Shown here: positions 13,101 through 28,100 of the stretch, piece by piece
Position numbering within the stretch: the stretch's first letter is position 1
Layout: each line of letters begins with the position of its first letter
NCBI RefSeq assembly: GCF_964355755.1
Contig: NC_092676.1
Location: 19,452,288 to 19,516,287 of the forward strand
Length of the DNA: 64,000 nucleotides
From: Antedon mediterranea
Taxonomy: Eukaryota > Echinodermata > Crinoidea > Comatulida > Antedonidae
Reading direction: 5' to 3'
Translations under genes and position numbers: made by a program
Notes under the pieces: generated by a model
Told to the model about the DNA's origin: nothing
Database searches by the model: none
What the model saw: only the letters and a program-made list of their open reading frames with translations

Positions 13101-16100
13101 TAATATACAGTACAACGTTCCCTGGATTTGACGTATGCATAAAATGACCGATGACGTCATCATTTTTAGTAATTTATTACATAAATTGTGTGTTATTTTT
13201 TTACATTAAGGGCAAAAAATTACAAAGCCAAGGCTGTGAGACAATCCATACACATGCATTCTTCCTACAGCAGCGACTGTTTTTATTGATAGAAAATACA
13301 AGAACATTTATTTTTTATTATATTTTTTTATAGTTTATTTAACACTTAATTTAAACATCGCACAACCTGCATGTGCTTTTCTAGTTAGGCTAGATTATTA
13401 GTCTATAGATACCTAGCTAGTGACCACTGCACGGCAGCCTTTTTAGCTACGATATACGTATTTGGGGGTCAATTTAAGGTCAACCTGGATTCTAAAAATC
13501 CCATGTTTTACGTTCGTCTTTCGGTCCCGTATTGTACATAAAATGAAGGTTCTACTGTACTGAATTTAAATGTTATTAAGAGAATATGTTTTGTTTAAAT
13601 ATAGAGGGAGCTATCAGGGCATTTAGGTGATGTAAACTGCTGCTCTTTCTTTCCTTCTGGTCTGGTTGTTCTGAGTGGTGGCAGTGATCTACAACTGAAA
13701 ATCTGGTCAGTAGAAGATGGCAGCTGCCCTGTTACTTTAAGAGGACATACTGCTGGTTAGTATATATTAGTGGCAGGTTGTTCATCTATTTTGTGCCCAA
13801 CTTATCTGGATAAACCAAAAAGGGAGAACATAGTACGAAATGAACACACCACTCTAAGACAATGGTATCATTCAAGAATCATATGCTCATGTGGGTGACT
13901 ACGTCATATGCACATCACCATTTCTTTTTTAGATTTGTGTAATTTCAACTGGCCTCCAACTGAGAATGAACTCATTGAATATATGCTGAACGAAAAAACA
14001 AAGAATGCGAAAAATGTCATGGAATATGCAGGAGACTGCCCTCACAATCTTTTATAGAATTGTTTTTAAATTTCAGCAATACTTGGTATAGCCATTGTTG
14101 ACAAAGGAAGAAATGTTGTATCTTGTTCAAGAGATGGATCTGCTAGGCTATGGGACTGTGGGACGGCTACCTGTTTAGGTGTCTTACACCAGGGAAATAG
14201 TCCCATCAATGCCTGTGCTGTCGGAGTTGCCCATGAGTCTGTTAACCTTGAAGTGCCAGATATAATACCTAGTAAGTAAAAAACAAATTAAAAAAAAAAA
14301 AAAAAAAAAAACATCATTTACAATATAGCAAAGGTTTAAAGATGTATTGCCCCCCTGAAAAAAAATTCTTAAACAATTTTTTGTTGAATACGCCATTTTA
14401 ATGTAACATAATAGTTATCCACTTTGAGCAAAAATTGGATTGAAAAAACTGTAATTTAAAGCAAAAAATTGTCAAATTGGCTGCCAGCCAATGGGTTTTT
14501 GGTTGAATTTAACCATTTATTTTAAACATTATTTTTTTCCCATTTTTTTTTTCTTTAGAAGTGATTAACTTTATTAAAACTACAAAATAAAATATTCAAA
14601 GTCTGATTTAATTAATCTTAATTTTTTATGTTTTTGGGGGACAATACATCTTTAACATCTTATATTTTACATGAATTCCTTTACCCCTGATGTTCTGTAC
14701 AATCAAGCAAATTTCTTGTATATATACTAATCAAGTTAAAATGTTTTGTATGGACAGGCCTTGAATTTGGGGGTTATAGGGTAAAGGCCAGCTTGGATTT
14801 TTCATTAAAACCGAATCAAAGCCAAATATAAGGGAATCAAAACCATTTAAAAATTAAATTTTTTTTCAACTAATATAAAAGGTGACCGAGAAGTAGAAAC
14901 TGGAGCCAAGTTGTTATTATTAGCTTGTGAAAATGGAGTTCTCCTTGGAATTGGATTGCAAAGTCGAAAAGAGGTAAGAATATTTGCCAAAAATAGTTGA
15001 TTACATTGTTAACTTGGACAAATGGTGATGTACCATAAGATGAACATGTAGCCATTCATTTTATTTTACTGAGACATTTTTATTTCCAGCTCAACAGAGG
15101 AGTAGATTTTTAAAACATTCTTAAGTTGATTTTCAAAATAAACTATGCAAATATATATTTGTTTTAAATTAGATGACAAAGTCTATTCCATAGAATAAAA
15201 AACTCACTGGGTTCACTGCAAAACAATTACTAAATAGTTTGACAAAAACAGTGTGATGTACCCAAATATGGTAGTGGTATGACATCATTGTATCCATATA
15301 TGGGCAAATTACATCACATACAGTTTGAACTTAAAAGCTATATGTAAACTGTTATTGTGTGTGTTTCAGACTTTCTGTGTGGAGCATGAAACTGCATTCA
15401 ATTGTTGCCAGTTCTTGTCAAAGACACTTATTGCAGCTGGATCACAAGATGGAAAAATCTTCATTGTTGATATCCGAGACCCAAGGTAACATCTTTTCTT
15501 TTTCTCCAGAACCATACACTATCCCTGGTCAGGGGCAGATCCAGGTTTTGAAAATAAGGAGCTCAGATACTAAGTATTTGACAACGAAGTGAATTTCAGT
15601 AAATGGCACCCCTAGGTGTCGGAAATGGTACTCTCACATAAAATTCATGATAAAATGGCACCTCCCAATAGTCTAGTTGGCCCGGAAATGAATTGCACGT
15701 CTTAACAATTAGGGAAACTTTGCTGGCCGGTAAACACAGTGACGTAACATCCTTTTTTTAGTATGTTAGAGATGCAGGAATTTTGTTTTAGAAGGTATTG
15801 ATTTATTATTATGGTTTAGGCCAGTTTTTATCTTTCCAAGGAAGTCATTGTACTTTTATCATAAGTATTGAATGGCCTGATCCAGAATACCTTTTCACAC
15901 ACACACGCCAGGCCATCAGTACCGGCGTTTTGTATGGTGTGTGCACTGGTGTGTGTGAACTCCAGTTAACTCCACATACTCAAATTATGTGTTATGTGTC
16001 AGCAGTGTAATCCACTCATGAATCCTCCCTCCATTATGAAAATAATGTGTTTGCTTCCCTCTACCGTAACAAACTATTACTGCATATAGGTATTTCATAT

Positions 16101-19100
16101 ATAAAAAAAAAATTATATAATTACATTTCAATTAAATTTAAGTAGGCACAGGATGGCCGTGAGTTGACGTTTCTGAAGTACCTATTCACAATATGTTATA
16201 AGTAAATTAGATATACACCTTGACATTTAATATAATGGCCTTAATCTCAACCAATCGTTCTATTTGTTCTACCAAACTAAATAAATTCTTAATTTGTACA
16301 ATGGTACAATCCTATATCTCTTCCCACCTTTTTCCTCATCCCTCCTCTCCTCCCATATTTCTCCCCTACCTTTTTGCTTTTCTTCTATTTCCTTTCTTCC
16401 TTCCTCTTCTTCCTTACCTTCCTTCTTTGCCTTCCTTTCTCTCTCATTCCTCACCTTCTTTCTCTTCTTCCTCCTCCTACCCATTTTCTACCACTTCTCC
16501 TCCTTTTCATCTACCCCACTAAATTAAGCATCCATGTGTAGTGGGATTCGAAACCATGACCTTCAGTTCACTAGCTTGGTGTTCGTACCTTTAACCACTG
16601 AGCGTTATGATGATTGTTATTTTAACATATTTTTAGAAATAATTGTGCAACATATTTTCAACAATTCCTTAAGCTGTACACTAACAAACTTTGGGACAAA
16701 AAATTTATGACATATTTTTACCATATTTGAGCATAACACTACCATATTTGGGCACATCACACTTTTTTGTAAAACTAGTTTGATAGTGTAGACAGAGCTT
16801 TATCACAATATTAAGAGTATTACCTATTTCTGAGTAAAATTTCAAGCAATAAATGTCAAAAATTATTTACTGCAGCTGCATTATATTAAATATTATTTTT
16901 TTGGAAAATAATAAATTAAACTTGACTAACACATTAATGATGTTACATGGTGATTTATTAATACTTTTATTACTATATTAAATCATAATTCATTTTTGGT
17001 TTGATATTTTTATTAGGTATATAACTAATACTAATAGTAATTATGAAAATTAGTCGGTACAAATATTTTCCTGTTTCATTGTTGAATTATCATTTGTGGT
17101 TGATGATCGTTGATGTGTCATTTTTCTGTAAAATATTTCAGAATCTTCAATCCTTCCATAGGTCAAGGCTAAGCTTGTTTAAATTTAGGTGATGTATTTA
17201 ATACTGTGTAGAATATTCAACAGCTTAATATAGGTTTAAAAAAACGTCATTGAACTTGGAGCAGCAAGGTCAGGGCTGAGCCGAAGCACTCAACACAATC
17301 CGCACTGAATCCGTGTTGATGTCAAAAACTAACAAAATGTGTTGTCAAGGCCGCCGTAAGAGTGAAACGCACGTAGGCAGTTTCAATCTGTGTTTCACTT
17401 GCGTTTTTCTCATCCTTAAACTTGAAGCGTAAATCTCCAAAAGATTAACATATTTAAATTTTAATGGTAATTATATTTTATGATAAATACAATCTATGTT
17501 GACTTCAATTGATGTACTACAGCTATATATATCTTGCTATAAGCTACCTTTTGTATACAATTTTATATAAACTCAACAAGTTTGAGGATTTATGAAATAA
17601 GTAAAAATTAATGTATTTGAAAGCTATACCTACTGTATAATTGTCTAGAATATCTATTAATATTATAAAAATATTCAATACAAATTCCTATATTTTCCAA
17701 AAATACCAAATAGATACCATTTAAAAATATCTTAATTATTTATCTGAAATTATAGACTCCCGATTGGTCGGAAAGAGTACTTGTAAATGTCCATGTGCGC
17801 ATTTACTGACCTCATTCTTCCAATCCTAATCATAACAGCACCCATCATTTTGATAATTAATAATAATAATATCCTGGATTTATATAGCGCCTAATGTTGT
17901 AAAAAGTCATTTTTTTTGGATCAAACACACATATGGAAACATACTCCCATAATGCAGCTAGTAATCAGCGCAAAGTTGTGTCTTGATCTAACCGTGATCT
18001 TATTTATACACCTGGATGGAGAGAGGCAAACGTAAGTAAAGTATCTTGCCTAAGGATATAAGCAATGCGGCGAGAGTTTGGTTCGAATCTTGATCTCACA
18101 ATCAGTAGTTGAATGTCCAACACACTGTGCCACACGCCTCATTACTATACATAAACCCATTTACTACATTAATCATGGAGTAAAGATTCTTTGCTCCATG
18201 CACTAATGTAGGCACACTAATTGAAGCACATTCCTAATTTAATTTGGAATAAATTTTAATACAAATGGATACACCCACTAAACTCGAAATAGCAAATGAA
18301 ACTAAACATGACATATTTCTGTTAATAATTCAAGCTCGTTGAAATAAAAACAGATTTTAATCTGTGTAGCAATAAACCTTGAAATCTCCAATTGATAAAT
18401 GACAACATCAATTTGGAAATCCCAAGATTCTAATTTATTGAATATAAATCAATATATATATAGTAAAACATAAATATCAAATCAGAAACACGGTTAAAAA
18501 TACTGTTTGTTTTTAGACTACAAAATTATTTTTCAGACTCAAAATATTTATATATGACCAGTTTCAGTCTCGAAAAGATCCTTATCCTTGGTTAATTGTA
18601 TATTAAACAAGTATTTCAACTCAATTTAGTGTGTTCTAATAATAATTAGTACTTAAAACTATTTCCGTTTTTATTAAGTGCAATGTGATACCCAATTTGA
18701 TTTCGTTTAATATACACAACAATTCTTACCAATAATAAACTGAATCACTAATATACTAAAACGCATGTATAAGTATAAAGCCATAAATTGTCTTATCCCA
18801 AAGCAAGCAACAAATAGTGATTAGGAGGTGTGAGAGGGGTTCATGATCTTGATAACAATATAAGAGAGACAGTCCTATTGTTATTCTCTCCATAAATCAT
18901 CTTTGTATGAGAAATCTATTATTTATATATGGGTTTACTACCATAGTTTTAATTACTTCAAAAATACAGTTTTTGTTTGTTTCCTTTAGTTTAATTTATT
19001 AGTAAATTAAAACCAATACAAGAATTATTGCTAACCTTAATATTTAGCTTAATTTTCATTAAAGGATAAAAGTTATTAGGGTAAAAGTTTTGTATTGTAG

Positions 19101-22100
19101 TATTTTTTCAGCTATAAAAACCATTTAAATTTTGAAACTTAGCCTAATGATTTTGAAGCATTTCTTTTATCTTTTTAGTGTCCTTCCCTTAAGGTAAATA
19201 TTGAGAAATTTAAGTAGTAAGCAATCAATAAACAGATTGCTATTTTTTCTCGATCACATTTATCATTATATTTTTAATATTCAGATGATTGTTGATATAT
19301 CTATTTATCTAGGACAATGTCCTTGAGTTAAGGCAATTTCTCTGTTGATTGCCTGTATTTTGAATGCAAATGCAGCAGTTTTAATCAAGTTATATGTACC
19401 AAAAGCTCAATTTATTATAAATTTGTAAAAATACGATCGTTTCAGAAAAAAGTAGATTGAGTGAATGGTGTATATTTTATTTATTTAAAGATGTCAAGTC
19501 CTCCTGGAAAAATATTTCTTGAAACAATTTTTGTTGAATATGCCATTTTAATGTCATATAATATTTATCCACTTTGACCAAAAATTGGATTGAACAAAAT
19601 TTATTTATCTGAAAGAAACTGTAATTTAACGCCAAAAATATTAAAATTCGCTGCCAGCCTATGATTTTTTTTATTGAATTTTACCATTTATTTTGTCATT
19701 TTATAAGTGAAAACTTTGTCATTTTGTTTTTCTACGGAAGTGATTAACTTTATTAATCTATAACCCAGTGTATTCAAAGTCTGACTTAATTATTCTTAAT
19801 TTTTCATGTTTTTTGGGGACAATAGATTTTTAACTATTCCGTTCTGTAGAAGAAAACAGAAATTGTTTTATGTACTGTACCTGTTTATGTAATCTGTTCT
19901 GTAGAACTTTATGTAACCAAAAAAAGTGATGTGCCCATATATGGACATGATGATGTCATATCACTATCAAAGTTAAGCATATCACTACAATATTTGGGCA
20001 CATTACACTTTTTGATAGTGTAGACAGAGCTTTAATATTTATTTTGTTAAACATGAGTACAATAAAAAAAAAAGTTCAAATGACTGATGAAAATGGACCT
20101 CAATCAAAATTTTATCTATTTATAATTCTTTATGTTTAAGCATTCATGAATACGTAAGTGTGTGCCTTTTTAAGTCGAAACGTATTCCTAATGGTTTAAC
20201 ATAAAGAATTATATACAGATAGTTAATATAAAAACCAGATAACAACATTTTTCAAAGAAAATAAATATAATATAAGTTGGTAGAGCAGAACTAACATTTT
20301 AAAGTAAAGCAATTAAAAAAATTATGCCATTCTGGTCTAAAGAATTAGCTTTTTTTTGGAGATACTTTCTAGGCCTAGTAACTACTATCCTCTCTTTTCT
20401 CATCCCCCCCCCCCCCCCCACACTACCATAATACAGAAACCTAACTCTAATTTTGTTTAAAAGCTGTACCGGTGAGCCTTATCCTCAGTAGTGTAAACAA
20501 GTATATACAGGTAATCGTGATATAAATCCACAAATAAATGATAAAACTGTTGATTTTTTATATTATTTTTCCTAAATTAAAAGAAATTACTCTATTCTGA
20601 TTTCCCATCAAACAGTTTCAATACAGTATGCTGCCCTCTATTAGTTTAGTTTGAATTTAATACATTTATCCATCAATTCAGTACAATAGATCAAACATTT
20701 TTTACTGATATGAGTTTTTTATGGTACCAATAATGTGTCTACAAACTGCAATTGCAGTCAAAAACTGTGTATATACTAGAGTAGTAACTCTATTAAATTG
20801 AAACCTACAGAACGCAACAATGTGTGCCTTAATATGAGTGTCCCTTGAATATAGGGGTTAGCCGTATTGTTAAACATTTATTTCCCATCATTCATTCATG
20901 TCATGGGAAAGTATCCCGTATTGAATAACATGTGTATCCGAAATAGGGGTTCTACTTTATGCAATTATTTGGGGATTTTAGTATTGGTAACAATTACAGT
21001 TAAGCATTATGACATAAATCGCTAAGGTGAGGATGATCATCTATGGTTACTATGTTTTTTCTCATGCTTTGGAATTCTCTTCCAAACCACATTAAGGATG
21101 TACAGTTTGTGTCACGTTTTAAGAGCCTTTGTAAAATGCATCTGTTCCTTAATGCATACTGAGATGTTTTACTATGGTAGGAGGCACCCAAGTCTGGGAT
21201 GACAGTAGATACAACTGTTGCTGACCAGGATTCAATTTAGATCGAACCCTGGTAAGCGACAAAAGCGTATCCCCATGCTTCGATTTGGGTTCAACTCTTC
21301 CCCTTTTTTGTTATCAGTTTCTATGTACAGTGATTAGAGGTTTCACAACGTTATGCGCTTTATAAATCCATAAATTATTAATATTATAAAGAAACAGTAT
21401 ACAGTAGTATCAATTATTTTATAAAAATTCAAACTGTTGAAAACTTATGTTTAAAAAACGACTGAAAATGTATAAAAACACAAATATACATTTTCTGCTT
21501 AACTGAAAAGTCATGGAAATGTCAAAGTTAGATCTCTTGTGTTATTAAATAACAAAATCAACAACATAAGAGATTTTCTACTAGACAATTAGTCGCTTCT
21601 CTGCTTTCTTGACCTTGGCTCTTGTAAATTATCTTCTGTTACTTAATACATCTCTTGAAACGTAAGTCATGGTTTGTGTTTAAGCCCCCAAGCATGCTTT
21701 GTTTTCCTAGCTCTTGAACTTGCTGAGCCAACAAAAAAATAAAAGAGGAGACAAATTTAAGTTTGATGACTAGTTAATCTTATCGGTAAACTTGAGTATG
21801 TCTTTGCTATCTGATTGGTTGATTTTTCATCATGTGCCTTTCATTATTGTTCTATTACATGGTAAAAGTTCTATTTAATGTCTATATTGCATGTTCATGT
21901 TTTTGTAAACATTTTGGGAAAACACTTGAGTGTATCCTTACTATCTGATAGGTTAATTTCGCATTATCTGCCTCAGTATTGTTCTATTGCATGGTAAAAG
22001 TTCTATTTAATGGTTCTATTGCATGTTCAGCTTTTTGTAAAGATCATTAAAATACACTTGAGTGTATCCTTACTATCTGATTGGGTAATGTTGTATCTTG

Positions 22101-25100
22101 TGCCTTTCAGTATAGTTCTATTGTATGGATGAATGTTCTATTGCATGTTCAACGTTTCATGGCTAGTAACTATTGCATGTTAAACAAAAACAACCAGTAG
22201 TATGTGCTGTCTGTAAGAGATATTTAATTATCCGAGTATCGGTAAATAGAACAGTCAAAGCAATGTAATTTTGTCTAAATCCTCTTAGATCTACTTATGG
22301 TATTACTATAATTGGCCACTTGAAACTATGAAATATATTTTTATATTCTAATATTGTTATGGTCAATTAAAGTCAATAAGTTTTTAAAAAATATATGAAG
22401 AAGGATTGTTCGTCAAATATAATGATTTACAATATTGTGTTTGTGTCTTTTAGAAATTCATTCAAGATTTATCACAAGTGCAACTCCTCTATACTCTGCC
22501 TGTATAAACATAAAGATGGTATTCTCGCTGGATGTGGTAAGTAAAGAATATTAAAATACATAGTTCTTAGAATCTATGTCATAGATTAAAACAATGTCAT
22601 GGACTTAATGACAATATAGGTTGATTGTGGGTGAGGGGAAGATATTTTTCTTAAGAGGTGAGTGTTTGTTTCTTCTAGTGGAATTATTCTCATCATCAAA
22701 CATGATATAGGCTATACCGACTCTCCCACTACCAGACTCTATGAAAACCAGAAATCTTCCAAAACCAAACTGTTTCTCCAACCATTAATTTCTATCAATG
22801 ATAAAACAATACAAACAAAATCGTAAGCAGGCCTGTCGTAATATATCTATGGGCCTGTTTCTGCTGCATAAAAATAACCGGTTAAAATCGGTGTGAATAA
22901 ATTAAAATCGGTGTGAATAAATTAACTCCATTTTCTTAGCAGCAGAAACAGGACAAATTTGTGGTAACCGGTTAAAAGGCAGCGCAAAATAACCGGTTAA
23001 AAACACCAATTTAAATCGGTGTTAGAACGCCGTTTAACCGGTTATTGCTGAGCAATTCTTAGCTGCAACACGAAATAACGGTTATTTGATTGACAGTTGT
23101 GACCCCGGGTCAGATACCATCGCATACGATGTGAGTTTTCCTTGTGGTTTTGACAGTCGAACGAAGAAGTGAACATGTATGTGGATGAATGAAATCACAA
23201 GATATGTTATTCAGTTGTGGAGGGAGAGAAAGTACAGGGAAGGATGGCAGGCAATAGAAAAGAATCACAGATAATAAATAAGAGCATTTTTGCGAAAGTA
23301 AAAGAGGAATTTGGGGTGGAGTTTCGGGGACTACCCAAGCTAAGCAATTTGAGGCGTTAGTACACGCTCTCGCGAAGGGTATGGATGGTCCTATATTAAC
23401 ACCAAAACGGAAACAAAAGGGACTCAAAATGTTGCAAATACCTACCAAACGATAGTAGATAATGGTTAATTAATTATGAAAACCCAAATTTTATAGCAAA
23501 AATCATCCGAATTTATGTTATAAACGATGAATTTAGCAACAAAAACTTAATCCAAACGAGCGTATTTATGGCACGCCCTTAGTGCCTTTAATAGGAGAAC
23601 TATGAACAATCTTAATTTGATTGTTTTATAAAATTTTTTTAGAAAAACATCACATCGACCGAAAACAAAGGTTATGAGAGCCTTTGATAATATATTAAAT
23701 ATGATTTTATTAAGCATAGAAATGTGTTATTATTTATGTTAGTACATATTATGCGAAACAATGTTTAATACTGTACTCATTATTCTATTAAAGGCACTAT
23801 GTGCGTGCGATATTCTATGACTTGGATACTCTCGTTTGATTTAAGTTTTTGTGGCTAAACTCGTCATTTTTAACACAAATTCGGACGATTTTTGCTATAA
23901 AAGTTAGGGTTTCATGAATCATAATTAATTAACAATTATCTACTCTCGTTTGGTAGGTATTGCAACATTCTAAGTCTCGTTTTTGTTTCCGTTTGGTTTT
24001 TTGTAGGACCGCGCTCGCGAAAGACAACAGTCGTTCACGTGGTAAGGGCCGTATCATCATCGCCTTTGTTGATGAATTTTAGGCTAGATAAAAATTATCC
24101 TAGGCGATCGGGCGCTGCACGACCCTCCCCATGTTATTGAAGGCGCCATGAGAATTAATTTTATTAGCGATCAGTAAGTAGGCTTTACAAAAAACAAAAC
24201 TTGTAGACCTGTAGACAACATTTTATTATTTTAACATGTTTGAGATGTTCGGCGATATACACACGTGTGTACTGACGACGTCGATGTAAACAAACAGCCA
24301 ACTTACTACTTCCGTCTGAGTGTATTGCATTTTGGGTAATGATGACGTTTTGCTCGACAACCACCCATAGATTTAACCGGTTATTTCGGAGCACAAATTG
24401 AGCAGAAACGCGGTCTTGTTATTGTTATCTATTTTTAATCTATTTTAAAATAACCGGTTAAATTGCGTTATGCAGCAGAAACAGACCCTAAATAAAACAC
24501 TACAACAATTTGTTTTTGTTTTTTTCACTGACCTTCGCATACAAGATTTGTGTTATGGCCTTGAACATCAAAATCCATCCTCTTGCATAATGTACATTAT
24601 GTAATTGCGCTGGGCTGGCATCTGGCATAGTTCTATCCAGCCTAAAACTTGTGTAAAGGCCTTTCACCCAATCTAATTTCAACATGACACCCACACATGA
24701 ACGTTCTAATTACCGCCACTAGTTGTTAATTTCTGACCTCTAACCTACCTATTTCAGTACTACATTACTGTATTATATGCCTAAATAATTCATTATATTG
24801 GAAAGACATTTTAAAAAAGAAGTTTCCATTTTTTAAATTCACTTTTATTGATCATTGAAATATTTTATAGATTTCTTCTGTTTTTTATAAAGTTTTATTT
24901 CATTTAATGAAAGTCTAAGGTTGTTCTACTTCTAATCTTTCATTAGCTTATGTAATTTTAAGGGTTTTCTTGTAGCAATTGAGCCATAATTTGGCTCTAT
25001 TTCTTAAAGTGTACATTAAGAAAAGTAAACAAATGGCTGCCGGTGGAATGCCAATGTTTATCATTGGTAGAGAAACACAATAAACATTGAAATACAGTCA

Positions 25101-28100
25101 GATCATCGAAGTTAAGCAACGTTGGGGCTAGTTGTGTTCTAAAGCCGTTATCCTGTGAGTAGGGTATCGTCTGGTAGGAGCTGCACCGCTGGCTGCCGTG
25201 GGTTCGTAGAACGTCTAATTTGACTATCCTCAGTTTTCAGTTAAGCTTGAGGACACTTAGGGCGCGTTTATACAACACGCTATTACACGCATATTCTACA
25301 CGCCTACGAGAAGTGTGTTGTATAAAAACAAAGAGATTCCGTGTAATGAGATTTTAGTTGCAAAAAAGGCTACTTGGCTGAATCCTAAAATTTTGTGGAT
25401 TCCCGGTCGCCGTTACCGTGTTGGAAGTGTCCTCAGGGTATATTTTGACCTCGTTAAAACAGGTCGTAATATCAATGTCATGCGACGTTGCTAACAAAAT
25501 TGGGCCCATTTATTGCTGCTTCGCTGCCTGCCCAGGGTACAAACAAAAGATCAAACAGTGCGCATTCAGATAATCGTCGTCGGAACAGATTATTTGTAAC
25601 CAGTGGCGGTCTCATCAGTAGAATTTCTAGTTTTTCTTTCTTTCTTTCATTTATTTGGCATCTCAATACATAACATTATAAAATACATCAATAATATATA
25701 TTATCACCTTAAATATTAAAATACATCAAAAAAGCAAATAAAAATGGCAGGATTAATGAAGTCTGACGATGCACGGGAAAACAGACATGTTTTATTATTA
25801 CGTAACAGATTATCTTCTACAAGCAAGTGAGAACCAAATGTTGTCATTTCTTCGCCATCTTTCACCCTGCTGCCTGCACGTTGTAGAGCCTAAAAATAAC
25901 GATGACTTGGAATGACAGTGCCACACAGGCCCTAATAAGTATTTGACAACCCAGCCAATTCAAGCGAACGATTTGACCTTTTATCCTAGCATGCACTGCG
26001 TGTTGATGAAACTTCCGGTACAACACGGTATCGTGATTTCTAGTATAACAGCAAATGTTAAGGTGGGTTGACCTCGGTCTGAACAACACGCTAAAAATTA
26101 AAGCCGTGTTCAAATTTAGGGTGTTGTATAAACACGACCTAATAAACAACTTTATCTTTTTACCTTTTAAACCTTAAAACCTGAGTGTCCCTTTAATAGG
26201 GATTGACTATAATGTTAACACAAGTCAAAGTGATCTGTGGTGATTTCAGCTGGTTTTTTTATTTTTTTATCTTGATTATTTTTTGATATTTTAATAATCT
26301 AACTACCATATTGATGAGAGACTTCTGTTATCAAATTCTCAGACCTGAAAAAGATATTGTATCTAAAACATTAAACAGTATGACAATAACATGTTAATGT
26401 TAGTTGTACTATAGAAGAGTTACAGCTACAAAATATACAGTACCTACTGTCTCTAAAAATGTAACTATTATAAGAATTTACAGATTGTGATTTTCAGGTT
26501 CCTGTTATGCATGACTAAGTAAAAGGTCTATGCAGAGCATGAGATAATAATATAATAATATAGTGCATTCTAAGATCTAATAGTAGTAGACCTAGTAGTC
26601 CTTATAATACCAGCATATAACTTTTATGCATTTGTACTTTTTAAGTTTAAATACTATAGAACTAGTTTTTTGAACTCATCAAAGTTTAATATTCAGAAAT
26701 ACTTAAAACAAGCATGAATGTGCGATACTCTGGGTACAGCAAAAGAAGCTGTAATGACGTCATAAGACGGGATGTGACGTCACATACACATCAATAACCT
26801 CGCTACCAAATACGGCTATATAAGGTACCATCTTCGAGACGTCATATGGCTGCATCCTGTTTGAAATTAAAAAATCCGACTTAATAGCTTTAAGGACATG
26901 TCCCTTTAGTATATCCATGCCAAATCCCAGCTCAATACTACAACGAATAAGGGAGGAGTAGTACTTTATAAATCGCACTTTTTACTCAATAGTCTCGGAT
27001 GGAAGAGGAGAAAATGAGAGAGTCCTAGACTCTGGTACCCCGAGTAAAAAGTAACATGACATTGGTTGTATGGTCTGAATGAGTGGTAGAATGTGGTGAC
27101 AAAGGTATGAGGTACCACAAGGCTATTTTGTGTGCAAAACATTTTTACTCGGGGTACCCGAGTCTAGTACTTACTCATTTTCTCCTCCACCATCTGGACA
27201 CTATTGAGTAAAAAGTGCGATTTTTAAAGTACTACTCCTTCCTTATTAGTTGTAGTATTGAGCTGGGATTTGGCATGAACATACTACAGGGACATGTCCT
27301 CAAAGCTATAGAGCCGGATTTTTAATTTTTTGTTAATTAATTTGTTTAATTAAGAATCCACAATGTGTGACACACACCACAGCGTTATGTAGTTATATGG
27401 TTATATGCGGCTTCTTGGCGTAGTGGTTATCACGTTTGCTCAATACGCAGAAGGTACCTGGTTCGAGCCCAGGCTAAACCTTTTTTTTTAAACTTTATGG
27501 TGAAAAGTACTGTATACGCAATATGATAATTATACACAGTATATCTTATTATTATTTTTTTAAATACTTATTTTGTGTAATCGGTAATTATCACTTTTAC
27601 ACATGTTTATTTTGCTTTGTGCTTATTACCATTTATTTGTAATTTAAATGGATTAAAAAACTTTCTGTAATCCACAATTTCAATGTAAGAGGTTTCGTAG
27701 TGTAGTGGTTGTCAAGTCTGCTTAACACGCAGAAGGTCCCGGTTCGAGCCCTGGCGAAACCTATTTTTCTTTAACTTTCTAACTGTATACGTCTGTATAC
27801 AGCTTCTTTCGCTGTACCCCGAGTATTGCACATTCGTGCTTGTTTCTTTTAGATGTTTTCTACTGCATGAACTATTAAAGGTATTTTCTTGTGTGTATAT
27901 TTTCCACTGAATGAAAATATTCACTTCATCTACTCATAAACATTTATTTCATCACGATTTACTACTGTTATAGTGTAAACTTTTATTTTGCCGCTTTCAT
28001 CTTAAATCGAATGTTCTCATTAAAAAATATGGAACCCAGAATAGAACCATTAAATCAATAAATAATGCACTCTATAGGATGGTTTGCACTCGTGTGTAAA

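Larger units (their letters stand above)
26705..27846. mobile_element. Fold-back element with nested inverted repeats and two tRNA-Val-like sequences
   Basis: Outer ends: left 26705-26753 and right 27798-27846 are inverted copies, sharing CAAGCATGAATGTGCGATAC (right: CAAGCACGAATGTGCAATAC) and AAAGAAGCTGTA. Inner arms: 26864-27050 and 27142-27331 form a ~187-bp inverted repeat with a 91-bp loop. Between the inner right arm and the outer right end lie two tRNA-like sequences in the plus direction. Two TGACGTCA sites lie at 26755 and 26775. Confidence 0.75.

Noticed and set aside
16220-16527. Open frames of 70-100 codons rich in Ser/Phe/Pro or Lys/Glu/Arg
   Set aside because: They cover a polypyrimidine tract; composition alone removes stops on both strands.
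23110-23448. 112-codon minus-strand frame
   Set aside because: No recognisable domain; it lies across the TIR element and its nested insertion. A faint Myb/MADF-like trace is on the plus strand but broken, so it is only mentioned.
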